NCBI GenBank assembly: GCA_016294075.1
Contig: JAEDCQ010000007.1
Span: 17,276-81,275 of the forward strand
Source of the DNA: Lachnospiraceae bacterium
GTDB lineage: Bacteria > Bacillota > Clostridia > Lachnospirales > Lachnospiraceae
Direction: 5' to 3'
Length of the DNA: 64,000 nucleotides
Positions within the stretch are counted from its first letter, which is position 1. Every line of letters begins with the position of its first letter. Both the position numbers and the translations under genes were made by a program. This document shows positions 1 to 8,611 of the stretch, one piece after another. The notes under the pieces are model-generated. The model did no database searches. It was not told the DNA's origin and was given only the letters and a program-made list of their open reading frames with translations.

Positions 1-486
1 CTCCATCTTCTGAAGTTTTGAGCCTAATACATCGTTTGTCTTATCGGCATCAAATTCTCCATCTTCTTTGAAGAAAATATAATCTGCAGGATCTACAAAT
101 GCATAGTCAAGATACGCCGCCATAATCTTTCCGTTTAAAAACTCTCCACGGCTTGCTGCATAATTGCTTCCCGCTTTTGACATAAAATCCTTTTCAATTT
201 TCTTAAATTCTTCATCCAATGATAAAGTAAGCTTAAGCCCTGCAATGATTTCTTCATAACGTTTTTTTATTTCGTTTAACTGTTTTTTGAAATCCTTTCC
301 CTCTTCTGCAAGATTATAACAGGCATATAGCATATCCGTTACTTTGGTATCGTCTTTAAAACGTTTACCGGGTGCACTGGGCACTACAAATCTTCTTGAC
401 GTATCAGCATGAATAATGCTTCCTACTTTGCAAAACTGCTCCGCACTCGCAAGAGAGCTTCCGCCAAATTTAACTACTTTTTTCAT
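1..486 (-). CDS. lysC: Aspartate kinase, N-terminal part (cut by window edge)
   Basis: Phosphorylates L-aspartate, the first step to threonine, lysine and methionine. The visible 162 residues start MKKVVKFGGSSLAS, the aspartokinase nucleotide-binding KFGGSS motif, and continue with VVPSAPGKRFKDDTKVTD, typical of the clostridial form. The start is fixed by AGAGGA five bases upstream of the ATG. The catalytic remainder and any ACT domains lie beyond position 1. It is the last visible gene of a four-gene operon with the ACT regulator, hom and the APGM-type enzyme (25-base gap). The symbol is provisional because thrA- and lysC-type isoenzymes cannot be told apart from this fragment. Confidence 0.9.
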   Translation of the reverse strand, partial: MKKVVKFGGSSLASAEQFCKVGSIIHADTSRRFVVPSAPGKRFKDDTKVTDMLYACYNLAEEGKDFKKQLNEIKKRYEEIIAGLKLTLSLDEEFKKIEKDFMSKAGSNYAASRGEFLNGKIMAAYLDYAFVDPADYIFFKEDGEFDADKTNDVLGSKLQKME

Positions 487-511
487 AACATCCTCTCATT
501 CTCTTCGTTTG

Positions 512-1711
512 TTATTTTAACAGGCGATCAATCAACGTATATCCGTTTTCAATTAATATACCGCTTTTTGCCGCATCCTTTTCATTATAATTCCAATTTT
601 CCGATTTTTCATCCGTAGAGTCATATAAAAGATACGGAACATTATCAGATGTGTGTGTACGAACACGTACCGGCGTCGGATGATCCGGCATTACAAGCAG
701 ACGATAATCAATCTGCTTTGCATCCAGTGAATCCGTCAGTCGTTTAATTACTCTCTGATCAAGGAATTCTACAGCCTGCACCTTTTTTTCACAGCTTCCC
801 TGATGCCCCATTTCATCAGGTGCTTCCACATGTATGTAGGCAAAATCATATCCATCCTCAAAAAGCGCTTTAACAGCTGCATCTGTCTTCCCTTCATAAT
901 TTGTATGCAGGCCGCCGTTTGCTCCTTCCACATTGGCGACTCCCATACCAGCTCCGACTGCAATTCCTTTTAACAGGTCAACTGCGGATATCATCATGCC
1001 TTTCTTTCCTGTTTTTTCAGTAAAAGAAGACAGCATCGGCTTGGTTCCTGCTCCCCAGAACCAACAGCAGTTAGCAGGATTTAAACCTTTTTTCTTTCTC
1101 TCAATGTTCATCGGATGATTTTTCAAAATTTCATAACTTTTTTTCATCATTTCTCGGAGCACAGCATCCTTGGGAAGATACTGTCCGATTTTCTGCGTCA
1201 ATACATCATGAGGCGGAGTCAATTCCACCACCGTTCCGTTATTCCAAATCAGGCAATGACGATAGCTTGTTCCGACATAGAAATGATAGATTTCGTTTTC
1301 CAACTGTTCCTTTACTGCATTTAATAAAACCGCACAATCCTCAGTGCTGATTTCATCTGCGCTGTGGTCAATGATGGTTTTTTCTTCAAAAGGAACATCA
1401 TCATCCGAAATCGTAACAATATTGCAACGTAATGCAATATCCGTTTCCTTCATTGGGACTCCGATGCTTAATGCCTCAAGCGGAGAACGTCCGGAATAGT
1501 ATTTTTTCGGGTCATAGCCGAGCACCGACAGATTTGCCGTATCAGAGCCCGGTTTCATCCCATTCGGTATTGTATGTGCCATTCCGATCTCAGAAAGCTT
1601 ACTGAGTCTGTCAAGACAGGGCGTATTCGCATACTCAAGTACCGTCTTACCTCCCAGTGCCTCTATCGGTTCATCAGCCATTCCATCACCTAAAACTACA
1701 ATGTACTTCAT
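512..1711 (-). CDS. APGM-family phosphoenzyme, probable homoserine kinase
   Basis: A 399-residue alkaline-phosphatase-superfamily protein of the archaeal-type cofactor-independent phosphoglycerate mutase family. Visible motifs are GDGMAD at residues 9-13 (metal site), GSDTANLS near 55-62 carrying the serine nucleophile, and a C-terminal MPDHPTPVR...HTSDNVP metal-ligand block. An upstream in-frame ATG exists, but the GGAGGA ribosome site lies inside that extension, so the start at 1711 is chosen. It sits between hom and aspartate kinase with gaps of about 25 bases. No ThrB-type kinase is seen here. Members of this family have been tied to homoserine kinase activity in some bacteria (genetic evidence, from memory), and the operon makes that more likely than glycolysis. 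Family certain, reaction inferred. Confidence 0.8.
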   Translation of the reverse strand: MKYIVVLGDGMADEPIEALGGKTVLEYANTPCLDRLSKLSEIGMAHTIPNGMKPGSDTANLSVLGYDPKKYYSGRSPLEALSIGVPMKETDIALRCNIVTISDDDVPFEEKTIIDHSADEISTEDCAVLLNAVKEQLENEIYHFYVGTSYRHCLIWNNGTVVELTPPHDVLTQKIGQYLPKDAVLREMMKKSYEILKNHPMNIERKKKGLNPANCCWFWGAGTKPMLSSFTEKTGKKGMMISAVDLLKGIAVGAGMGVANVEGANGGLHTNYEGKTDAAVKALFEDGYDFAYIHVEAPDEMGHQGSCEKKVQAVEFLDQRVIKRLTDSLDAKQIDYRLLVMPDHPTPVRVRTHTSDNVPYLLYDSTDEKSENWNYNEKDAAKSGILIENGYTLIDRLLK

Positions 1712-1737
1712 TTTATCTCCTCCCATAAGCAGAAAAA

Positions 1738-2946
1738 TTATTCTTCATTTTCTACACGTATTACCGAAAGAACCTCTCTTAATCCTTTCATCCGTGTATC
1801 AAATTCCTTTTCCGTCATGGAATCGGTAATGAAACCGAATTCATCATCCGTAATATCGATTTCTTTTATTTTACCAAAGCTGTTAAGCACAGCCCCTCTG
1901 TCCTTCATTGCCACACGTACAAAGAATTTTCTGGTGCATTCCTTCATATCCAATAAAGGAAGATTATCTGATTCCCATAAAACCGGGATATTCTTTCCGA
2001 TATTTCCTGCACATTCCATTACATCCGAAACAACGGCACTTGCTGTCGCGAGTTTTCCCGCACCATGTCCGTAGAACATCAAATCTCCCACCATATTTCC
2101 GGTTACATATACGGCATTAAATACATCGTTTACACCGCACAAAGGATGCTCTGCACCAAGCATAAACGGAGCAACTAAAATAGACACACCATCATCTGTG
2201 CGCTCACTTACCGCTAAAAGCTTAATGCTTTTATTTACTGCTTTTGCATATTCAAAGTCACGTGCCGTAATCTTTGTAATGCCTTCTGTATATATCTTAC
2301 TGAAGTCAACATTTTTACCTGTCATCAAAGAAGAGAGTATTGCAATCTTTCTGCATGCATCATAGCCTTCCACATCGGCCTCAGGATTACGCTCTGCATA
2401 ACCCTTTTCCTGTGCTTCTTTTAAAACAGTATCAAAGGAAGCACCTTCCTTCGCCATCTTTGTTAAGATGTAGTTTGTTGTACCATTCAGGATACCTTTA
2501 ATCTTTACGATATTTTCAGGCGCAAGAGAAGTATTCATCGGACGGATAATCGGAATACCACCGCCGACACTTGCTTCAAACAGATAGGAGCAGTTATTTT
2601 CTGCTGCCATCTGTAAAAGCTCGGGACCGTAAGAAGCAACCAATTCCTTATTGGAAGTACATACACTCTTTCCTTTTAATAATGCATCCTTTGTGAACTG
2701 ATACGCCGGCTTTGTTCCACCCATAGTTTCACAAACAACGGAAATATCCGGGTCGTCTAAAATCAAATTAATATCGTGTACCACCTTATCCTCAAAAGGG
2801 TCACCCGGGAAATCACGCAAATCCAAAATATATTTTACTTCTATTTCTTCTCCGACTCTCTTTGCAATAATCTCTCTGTTCTTATGCAGAACCTCCACAA
2901 CTCCGCTTCCTACCGTACCATAGCCTAACACTGCTGCCTGAATCAT
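1738..2946 (-). CDS. hom: Homoserine dehydrogenase
   Basis: Reduces aspartate semialdehyde to homoserine, the branch toward threonine and methionine. The 402 residues begin with a Rossmann GYGTVGSG loop (8-15). They carry the family signature around VGGGIPIIRP and KGILNGTTNYILTKM, then a short C-terminal ACT-like segment (about 335-400) where threonine feedback usually acts. The protein is shorter than the roughly 430-residue Bacillus form. It lies 68 bases after the ACT-domain regulator gene and 26 bases before the APGM-type enzyme, in one operon. Identification is secure. Confidence 0.95.
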   Translation of the reverse strand: MIQAAVLGYGTVGSGVVEVLHKNREIIAKRVGEEIEVKYILDLRDFPGDPFEDKVVHDINLILDDPDISVVCETMGGTKPAYQFTKDALLKGKSVCTSNKELVASYGPELLQMAAENNCSYLFEASVGGGIPIIRPMNTSLAPENIVKIKGILNGTTNYILTKMAKEGASFDTVLKEAQEKGYAERNPEADVEGYDACRKIAILSSLMTGKNVDFSKIYTEGITKITARDFEYAKAVNKSIKLLAVSERTDDGVSILVAPFMLGAEHPLCGVNDVFNAVYVTGNMVGDLMFYGHGAGKLATASAVVSDVMECAGNIGKNIPVLWESDNLPLLDMKECTRKFFVRVAMKDRGAVLNSFGKIKEIDITDDEFGFITDSMTEKEFDTRMKGLREVLSVIRVENEE

Positions 2947-3014
2947 ATTAATCTCCTTTGTCTGTTTATTAACCCACTTCTTGTATAACCGCCGTTACAG
3001 GGCTTTTTTAATAT

Positions 3015-3458
3015 TTATTCACTTGCCAGAACCTTAACATGGTGAACAGATTTCTGTCTTTCCATACAATCTAACATTTCGGATATATTCTGGGTATTTT
3101 CCAACACCTGAATACTGATGCTGAGTGCTGCAACCCCATTAATCGGAATACTCTGATGTATTGTCAAAATATTCGCCTTACAGTCAGCAATAACCTTCAA
3201 AACATCTGACAAGGCACCGGGCTCATCCTCCATGTCAAATGTAAGTGTGAGCGTTGTACCCTGTGCAGTATCATGGAACTTAAATATATCATCCTTATAT
3301 TTATAAAATGAGCTCCTGCTGATACCTACCTTATCCACTGCATCCTGAATACTCATCGCATGCTTTGTCTCAACTAATCGTTTTGCTTCGACAACCTTGA
3401 GAAGCACATCCGGTAATGCTCTTTGCTTTACTACATAATATTCCGTAGAATCTGCCAT
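3015..3458 (-). CDS. ACT-domain regulator (UPF0735/PheB-like)
   Basis: A 147-residue protein with an N-terminal helix-turn-helix-like stretch (about 38-60, containing VGISRSSFYKYKDDIF) and a C-terminal ACT domain (about 70-145, starting LTLTFDMEDEPGALSDVLK) that should bind an amino acid. The family includes B. subtilis PheB; I recall a threonine-biosynthesis regulator from the same family but cannot confirm it here. The start at 3458 is preferred over the ATG at 3473 because AAAGGA lies just before it. It is the first gene of the threonine operon, directly behind a promoter, so it probably senses threonine or a related amino acid and controls hom and the downstream genes. Confidence 0.85.
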   Translation of the reverse strand: MADSTEYYVVKQRALPDVLLKVVEAKRLVETKHAMSIQDAVDKVGISRSSFYKYKDDIFKFHDTAQGTTLTLTFDMEDEPGALSDVLKVIADCKANILTIHQSIPINGVAALSISIQVLENTQNISEMLDCMERQKSVHHVKVLASE

Positions 3459-3531
3459 ATATGTCCTTTCCATGAAGACAAATGTTTTCTAATGTTCTCG
3501 TTTCACGTACATTTGTCTGTCCGCGAAAGAT

Positions 3532-3560
3532 ATATTAGCACATCAGCCAAATTCATGCAA
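3532..3560 (-). promoter_or_regulatory. Sigma-A promoter of the threonine operon
   Basis: On the minus strand TTGCAT is followed by 17 bases and TAATAT, 74 bases upstream of the ACT-regulator start. No terminator lies between it and aspartate kinase, so it can serve the whole four-gene operon. Confidence 0.55.
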
Positions 3561-3621
3561 GCCATTTTGTGCATATTTCTCATTTTTCGGCAAAATATTT
3601 CTATGAATAATATAAATTCCT

Positions 3622-4323
3622 TTAAGTAATCATTATTCTTATCTTATATAAAACAAACAGATGCAGAGGATAAAACAGATAGAAAAAATATTTAAAACGT
3701 TTCTGTTTTCTCTGCCCGTTATAAAAATATATCAGCAGAAAAGAAAGCGGTGCCGTGATTTCATAGGACATGGCAATAGCACCCAGAATACATTGTTTTT
3801 TCCTCTCCGTTCTGGTTTTATACAATATATATACAAGAAGAACTCCGACTGCCGGATAATCCGTTTGAAGAAGTCCCGACAGAAGTGCCGCTCCTCCAAC
3901 AAGTAAAAAAGAATAAAGCTCTTTATGTACCCACTCTGTTTCTTTTAAATTCTCTAACAAAATCATCATAAGCAAACCGATTGCAAGAGTCCAATATACA
4001 TTTCTAAAGCCCCATACAAGCCTGTCAAAAAAAGCGGCTTCAAACGGAATTTCGGAAATAACCGCGAACAGCAATATATTTACGAGATATTTTTTTCTGC
4101 TGCGTGTATGATAAAAACCTTCTACCAAAAGAAAACAAAATATCGGAAAGGATAAACGCCCGATTTTACGAAATAAAAAATCTGCTTTCTGTATATCTGC
4201 CGAAAGAAAAAAATACGTTTTTTCCAAAATTGCGGCACCGATATGGTCAATTACCATCGTAATAACCGCAATCCATTTTAAGCAATCCGATGTAATGTTT
4301 TTTTTACCGGGAGTACTATTCAT
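3622..4323 (-). CDS. TraX family membrane protein
   Basis: A 233-residue polytopic membrane protein with about eight hydrophobic segments. The opening block (SDCLKWIAVITMVIDHIGA) and the following FRKIGRLSFPIFCFLLVEGF are the signature of the TraX family, named after the F-pilin N-acetyltransferase. Chromosomal copies in Clostridia have no conjugation genes around them, and none are seen here, so a cell-envelope acyltransferase-like role is the likelier reading. The gene follows the glyA terminator by 24 bases and appears to stand alone. Substrate unknown. Confidence 0.85.
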   Translation of the reverse strand: MNSTPGKKNITSDCLKWIAVITMVIDHIGAAILEKTYFFLSADIQKADFLFRKIGRLSFPIFCFLLVEGFYHTRSRKKYLVNILLFAVISEIPFEAAFFDRLVWGFRNVYWTLAIGLLMMILLENLKETEWVHKELYSFLLVGGAALLSGLLQTDYPAVGVLLVYILYKTRTERKKQCILGAIAMSYEITAPLSFLLIYFYNGQRKQKRFKYFFYLFYPLHLFVLYKIRIMIT

Positions 4324-4346
4324 ATGCTTATCAGACTCTCTTTCCC

Positions 4347-4380
4347 TAAAAAGCGGCTTCGGACTGCTCCGAAACCGCTT
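4347..4380 (-). terminator. Intrinsic terminator of glyA
   Basis: On the minus strand a GC-rich hairpin (AAGCGGTTTCGGA paired with TCCGAAGCCGCTT, one mismatch, 4351-4380) is followed by TTTTT. It begins 22 bases after the glyA stop. Confidence 0.9.
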
Positions 4381-4402
4381 CTTCAGTTAAAATTATATAG
4401 AC

Positions 4403-5641
4403 TTAAATTAAAGGATATTTATCTGTAAGAGCCTGTACAATTGCTCTTGCGCAAGGCACCTTCTCTTCTCCGCCCTTAATTACCATAGCTATTGCTTCCG
4501 CAATCTTATCCATGTCTTCTTCCTTCATTCCTCTTGATGTAACAGCAGGAGTACCCAGACGAATACCACTGGTTACAAACGGAGACTGAGGATCATTCGG
4601 AATCGTATTTTTATTGCAGGTAATATGTGCCTGATCCAAAAGTTTCTCGACAGCCTTGCCTGTAAGTCCGTATTTTGTAAGGTCTACCAGCATTAAATGA
4701 TTATCGGTTCCGCCGGAAACAATTTTGATATCACGGCTCATAAGTCCGTTTGCCAATGCCTGTGCATTATCAATAATCTGCTTCTGATAAGCTTTGAACT
4801 CATCTGATAATGCCTCTTTAAAGCATACCGCCTTTGCAGCAATAACATGCATCAGCGGGCCACCCTGAATACCCGGGAAAATGGCTTTATTAAAGTTATA
4901 TTTCTCGGCAGCCTCTTTGTTTGCCAAAATCAATCCGCCTCTTGGTCCTCTCAAGGTCTTGTGGGTCGTTGTTGTAACCACATCCGCATACGGAATCGGA
5001 CTTTCATGAAGTCCTGCCGCAACCAAACCTGCAATATGTGCCATATCAACCATTAAAACGGCACCGACTTCATCCGCAACCTCCCTGAACTTTTTAAAAT
5101 CGATTGCTCTTGCATATGCAGAAGCACCTGCAATAATCATTTTCGGCTTTGCCTCAAGTGCAATTTCCCGAAGCTTGTCATAATCGATAAATCCGTCATC
5201 ATTTACACCGTAAGGAACTACATTAAAATATTTCCCGCTCATGTTTACCGGACTTCCGTGTGTCAGATGTCCGCCATGGTCTAAGTTCATACCCATAATA
5301 GTATCACCCGGTTTTAAAACAGCAAACTGTACCGCCATATTTGCCTGTGCACCGGAATGCGGCTGCACATTGGCATAATCACATCCGAACAACTCTTTTG
5401 CACGTTCGATAGCAAGATTCTCTATTACGTCTACACAATCGCAGCCACCGTAATATCTCTTTCCCGGATATCCTTCCGCATATTTATTCGTTAACGGACT
5501 TCCCATTGCTGCCATAACAGCTTTGCTTACCCAGTTTTCGGAAGCAATCAGTTCAATATGGCTGTTTTGTCTCTCCTGTTCATCTACAATTGCCTGAGCA
5601 ACCTCGGCATCTACTGCCCTAACTTCATCTAATGAATACAT
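4403..5641 (-). CDS. glyA: Serine hydroxymethyltransferase
   Basis: Interconverts serine and glycine with tetrahydrofolate, the main source of one-carbon units; a PLP enzyme of the cytoplasm. Its 412 residues match the family length. Visible motifs include IASENWVSKAV, KYAEGYPGKRYYGGC, the HSGAQAN cofactor site and the PLP-lysine motif TTTTHKTLRGPRGG. A GTG three codons upstream (5650) could be called, but it lies inside the AGGTGGAG ribosome site, so the ATG at 5641 is preferred. Transcribed alone, ended by the hairpin at 4347-4380. Confidence 0.97.
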   Translation of the reverse strand: MYSLDEVRAVDAEVAQAIVDEQERQNSHIELIASENWVSKAVMAAMGSPLTNKYAEGYPGKRYYGGCDCVDVIENLAIERAKELFGCDYANVQPHSGAQANMAVQFAVLKPGDTIMGMNLDHGGHLTHGSPVNMSGKYFNVVPYGVNDDGFIDYDKLREIALEAKPKMIIAGASAYARAIDFKKFREVADEVGAVLMVDMAHIAGLVAAGLHESPIPYADVVTTTTHKTLRGPRGGLILANKEAAEKYNFNKAIFPGIQGGPLMHVIAAKAVCFKEALSDEFKAYQKQIIDNAQALANGLMSRDIKIVSGGTDNHLMLVDLTKYGLTGKAVEKLLDQAHITCNKNTIPNDPQSPFVTSGIRLGTPAVTSRGMKEEDMDKIAEAIAMVIKGGEEKVPCARAIVQALTDKYPLI

Positions 5642-5694
5642 ATACTCCACCTTTCTGCCTTCTGACTTATTTTCCCAACAAACTAATCGGATTG

Positions 5695-5723
5695 ATTATA
5701 GCATAGATTTTTACATATGAGAA
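5695..5723 (-). promoter_or_regulatory. Possible glyA promoter
   Basis: Minus strand TTCTCA, 17 bases, then a perfect TATAAT, about 55 bases upstream of glyA. The -35 matches only four of six bases. Confidence 0.4.
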
Positions 5724-5851
5724 TATACTTTATTAATTTATCATGTTAAAGCAAGTATTTTCCTTAATTTTTTCTGAAAAAAAGACACAGCCTATTTACT
5801 ATAAAATGTGAATTTGCTAGAATTGGAAGAACGAAAGACGAGGGGTTAAAA

Positions 5852-6802
5852 ATGTACTACATAATTGTAAATCCCGCATCCCGTTCCGGACGCGGCAAAA
5901 AATATTGGAACAGGTTAGAGCCATACTTAAAAAGTACTGCCGTTCCCTATACTGTATTTTTTTCTTCCTACAGCGGACAGATTCGTGAGATTATGCACAC
6001 TCTGACAAAGGATTTGACAGATGCATCTTCCCCTATCCATGTTATCATTTTAGGAGGTGACGGAAGTATAAATGAGGCTCTGCAGGGAGTGAAAAGTTTT
6101 GACAAGCTGCTTCTAAGCTATATCCCCACAGGCTCAAGCAATGATTTTGCACGCGATCTGGGTATTTCAAAGGACCCCGTTGTTGCAATGAAACGTCTGT
6201 TGGAACAGCCCACACGAAGACAGCTTGATATCGGCTGTGTGGAGTACCGGGACTGCCGTTTTGAAAATGCAGCTATGCAGAAACGATATTTTGCTGTCAG
6301 CTGCGGACTTGGCTACGATGCTGCGGTCTGCGCAGAAGTCATGCAGTCCAAAATGAAAGACTTATTCAATCGTTTTAAACTCGGTAAGCTGACCTACCTG
6401 TTTATCGCATTAAAACAGCTTTATAATACCAAAGCCGTTTCCGGCGAATTATCCTTGGAGGGCTGTGATACAACCGTCATAAATCGTTTACTGTTTTTAT
6501 GCGGCATGATTCACAGATTTGAGGGCGGTGGTTTTATGTTCGCACCGGATGCAGATGACCATGACGGCATTCTGGATTTATGCAGTGTATCCAATGTCAG
6601 CAAGCTTAAAGTACTTCGAGTTCTTCCGACTGCATTTAAAGGAAAGCATTTTCGCTTCCCGGAGGTAAGTGATTATCACGTTTCCTCCTATACGCTTACT
6701 ATGAATTCTCCAATGTGGCTGCACACGGATGGCGAAATACTCGCCATGACGGATTCCGTCAAGGTAACCTGTCTTAAGGAGGTTTTACATATTATGTATT
6801 AA
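5852..6802 (+). CDS. Diacylglycerol kinase-like lipid kinase
   Basis: A 316-residue protein of the DagK/YegS/sphingosine-kinase fold. The ATP-binding GGDGSINE (68-75) and PTGSSNDFAR (92-101) motifs are intact, and the C-terminal beta domain ends with LHTDGE. The family phosphorylates diacylglycerol or related lipids at the inner face of the membrane; the exact substrate cannot be read. Start supported by GAGGGG seven bases upstream. A PAP2-type phosphatase follows after 32 bases, suggesting a kinase-phosphatase pair acting on lipid intermediates. Confidence 0.9.
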   Translation: MYYIIVNPASRSGRGKKYWNRLEPYLKSTAVPYTVFFSSYSGQIREIMHTLTKDLTDASSPIHVIILGGDGSINEALQGVKSFDKLLLSYIPTGSSNDFARDLGISKDPVVAMKRLLEQPTRRQLDIGCVEYRDCRFENAAMQKRYFAVSCGLGYDAAVCAEVMQSKMKDLFNRFKLGKLTYLFIALKQLYNTKAVSGELSLEGCDTTVINRLLFLCGMIHRFEGGGFMFAPDADDHDGILDLCSVSNVSKLKVLRVLPTAFKGKHFRFPEVSDYHVSSYTLTMNSPMWLHTDGEILAMTDSVKVTCLKEVLHIMY

Positions 6803-6834
6803 AAGTCCGCAAACGCGGCAGAATGAGAGGAATT

Positions 6835-7521
6835 ATGAAAAAAATTTATCCAAAGCTGCGACAGGCTCTCCCTGCCGTCTGCTATCTTGTATTTTATCTG
6901 ACATGGTTTTTTTTGATTGAAAACATACATGGACGGGAATACACAATTATCCATATGAAAGCAGATGATAAAATTCCGTTTTGTGAATATTTTATTATCC
7001 CGTATATCCTGTGGTTTTTCTATATCGCATGGATTTTAATCTACTTATTGTTTAACAATATTAAGGACTTTCATAAGTGCTGTGCTTTTCTCTTTACGGG
7101 AATGACTGTTTTTTTAATTGTATCCACATTATTTCCGAATATGCACTTTTTAAGGCCTGCGGTTATGCCGAGAGACAATATTTTTGCCAGGCTCGTTTCC
7201 ATTCTCTACCGGATAGATACCGCAACAAACCTTTGGCCGAGCATCCATGTTTACAATTCTCTCGGTGTACTGTTTGCAGTAACCCACAACACAAGACTTG
7301 GCTCGAAAAAGACTGTGAAAACCGGTTGCTTTTTATTGACTGTTTTGATTATTCTTGCAACCCTGTTTTTAAAACAGCATTCCTTGTTTGATGTCATGAC
7401 CGCCTTTATTATGGCCGCTGTAGTATATGTTATTACCTACCGTACAGAGGTTCTTACCGGCATTCGTCATGCCTATATCAAATACCATAATCATAAAAGA
7501 AAAGAAACACAGTGGTATTAG
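6835..7521 (+). CDS. PAP2-family membrane phosphatase
   Basis: A 228-residue integral membrane protein with six predicted helices. It carries PAP2 signatures NLWPSIHVYNS (about 132-142, catalytic histidine) and KQHSLFDV (about 180-187). The upstream arginine-containing motif of classical members is less clear. The family dephosphorylates lipid phosphates such as phosphatidic acid, undecaprenyl diphosphate or inositol phospholipids. The ATG at 6823 is rejected as start because AGAGGA lies between it and the ATG at 6835. Co-transcribed with the lipid kinase; its stop codon lies in the loop region of the downstream terminator. Confidence 0.85.
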   Translation: MKKIYPKLRQALPAVCYLVFYLTWFFLIENIHGREYTIIHMKADDKIPFCEYFIIPYILWFFYIAWILIYLLFNNIKDFHKCCAFLFTGMTVFLIVSTLFPNMHFLRPAVMPRDNIFARLVSILYRIDTATNLWPSIHVYNSLGVLFAVTHNTRLGSKKTVKTGCFLLTVLIILATLFLKQHSLFDVMTAFIMAAVVYVITYRTEVLTGIRHAYIKYHNHKRKETQWY

Positions 7522-7538
7522 CTGTGTTTCTTTTTTAC
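7501..7538. terminator. Bidirectional terminator
   Basis: AAAGAAACACAG (7501-7512) pairs with CTGTGTTTCTTT (7522-7533), with T-rich flank on both strands. It separates the PAP2 gene from the convergent glycosyltransferase gene. Confidence 0.85.
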
Positions 7539-7560
7539 TGTATTTTTCATTGAAATTCAT

Positions 7561-8589
7561 CTAGTTAAAATGGAAGAATTTCTGGCAGAGCTTATAGCCC
7601 TCCACAGATATTTTTCTTCCCCCCTTACCGGGCAGATTCATGCAATTGCCCAATAAACCGTATCTTAGCCGCATAAATACATAGCGGTCCTTCTTTTTCA
7701 GATAATCCCATAATTCCTTTTTCTTTTCCAGATTTTCTTCTGTTCCCGATTTAATCAGCATAATAGAAGAAATAGTAGTGATAATATCGAGATAGTTCAT
7801 CATATAAGACTTTAATTGTTTTTCTTTATAAATGATGTTCCTGTTATCTACTATGTAATCCATCATACGCTTATTTACACGTATCTGTTGGTCAATACGG
7901 GAAATCATAACCGTTTCATTAACCGACTGGTCTTCTCTTCCGATATAGTAACGATAAAAATCCACATCAAGATAATACATGTTTTTCACATAAGGAAGCG
8001 GTTCAAATACAAAAAGATTGTCCACATAAAAAGTATGTTCCGGAAGACGTATGCCGCATTCCTTTAACATCTTCGTGCGGAATATGACGGAATGCATCAA
8101 AATATACTGTCCTTTAAAGAAATGTCCGACTTCCTTCCAAGTAAACAGCGTATCCTTCGGCAAAGTCCTTGAAGAGTATTTCATAACCCTTTTATGCTTT
8201 ACCCCTTCTTTATCATAGACAAAGTTACTAATCATCATATCAAGAACCGGTCTGTTTCCGGCAAGCTCAGATAATTTATCAAGGATCTTGCGATACGCAT
8301 CTGCATCTACCCAGTCATCACTGTCCACAACCTTGAAAAACAATCCTGTGGCATTATCAAGACCTGTATTTACCGCTGAGCCATGACCACCGTTTTCTTT
8401 ATTTACGGCTTTTACAATTGTAGGATACTTTTGGGCATATTCTTTGGCAATTTCAGGCGTGCGGTCCTTTGAACCGTCATTTACCACAATAATTTCAACC
8501 TCTTCACCACCAATCAAAAGTGATTCAATGCATTTTGCCATATACGCTTCTGAATTATAACAAGGTATTGCAATTGATAATAATTTCAT
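7561..8589 (-). CDS. Family 2 glycosyltransferase
   Basis: A 342-residue GT-A fold enzyme. It opens MKLLSIAIPCYNSEAYMAKC, with NDGS (37-40) for the nucleotide sugar and DSDD (89-92) as the metal-binding DXD motif. No clear membrane helix is visible, so it is probably a cytoplasmic or membrane-associated transferase for cell-surface polysaccharide or teichoic-acid-like polymers. Donor and acceptor cannot be inferred. It lies 22 bases after mutY on the same strand and ends at a shared terminator. Confidence 0.9.
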   Translation of the reverse strand: MKLLSIAIPCYNSEAYMAKCIESLLIGGEEVEIIVVNDGSKDRTPEIAKEYAQKYPTIVKAVNKENGGHGSAVNTGLDNATGLFFKVVDSDDWVDADAYRKILDKLSELAGNRPVLDMMISNFVYDKEGVKHKRVMKYSSRTLPKDTLFTWKEVGHFFKGQYILMHSVIFRTKMLKECGIRLPEHTFYVDNLFVFEPLPYVKNMYYLDVDFYRYYIGREDQSVNETVMISRIDQQIRVNKRMMDYIVDNRNIIYKEKQLKSYMMNYLDIITTISSIMLIKSGTEENLEKKKELWDYLKKKDRYVFMRLRYGLLGNCMNLPGKGGRKISVEGYKLCQKFFHFN

Positions 8590-8611
8590 TTCTTTTTTCC
8601 TCCGTTACTTC

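Noticed and set aside
3622..4323. TraX as a sign of an integrated conjugative element
   Set aside because: No relaxase, mating-pair or integrase genes around; chromosomal TraX-like genes are common in Clostridia.
7077..7391. 104-codon frame inside the PAP2 gene
   Set aside because: Same-strand alternative frame of an intact membrane phosphatase; no initiation signal.
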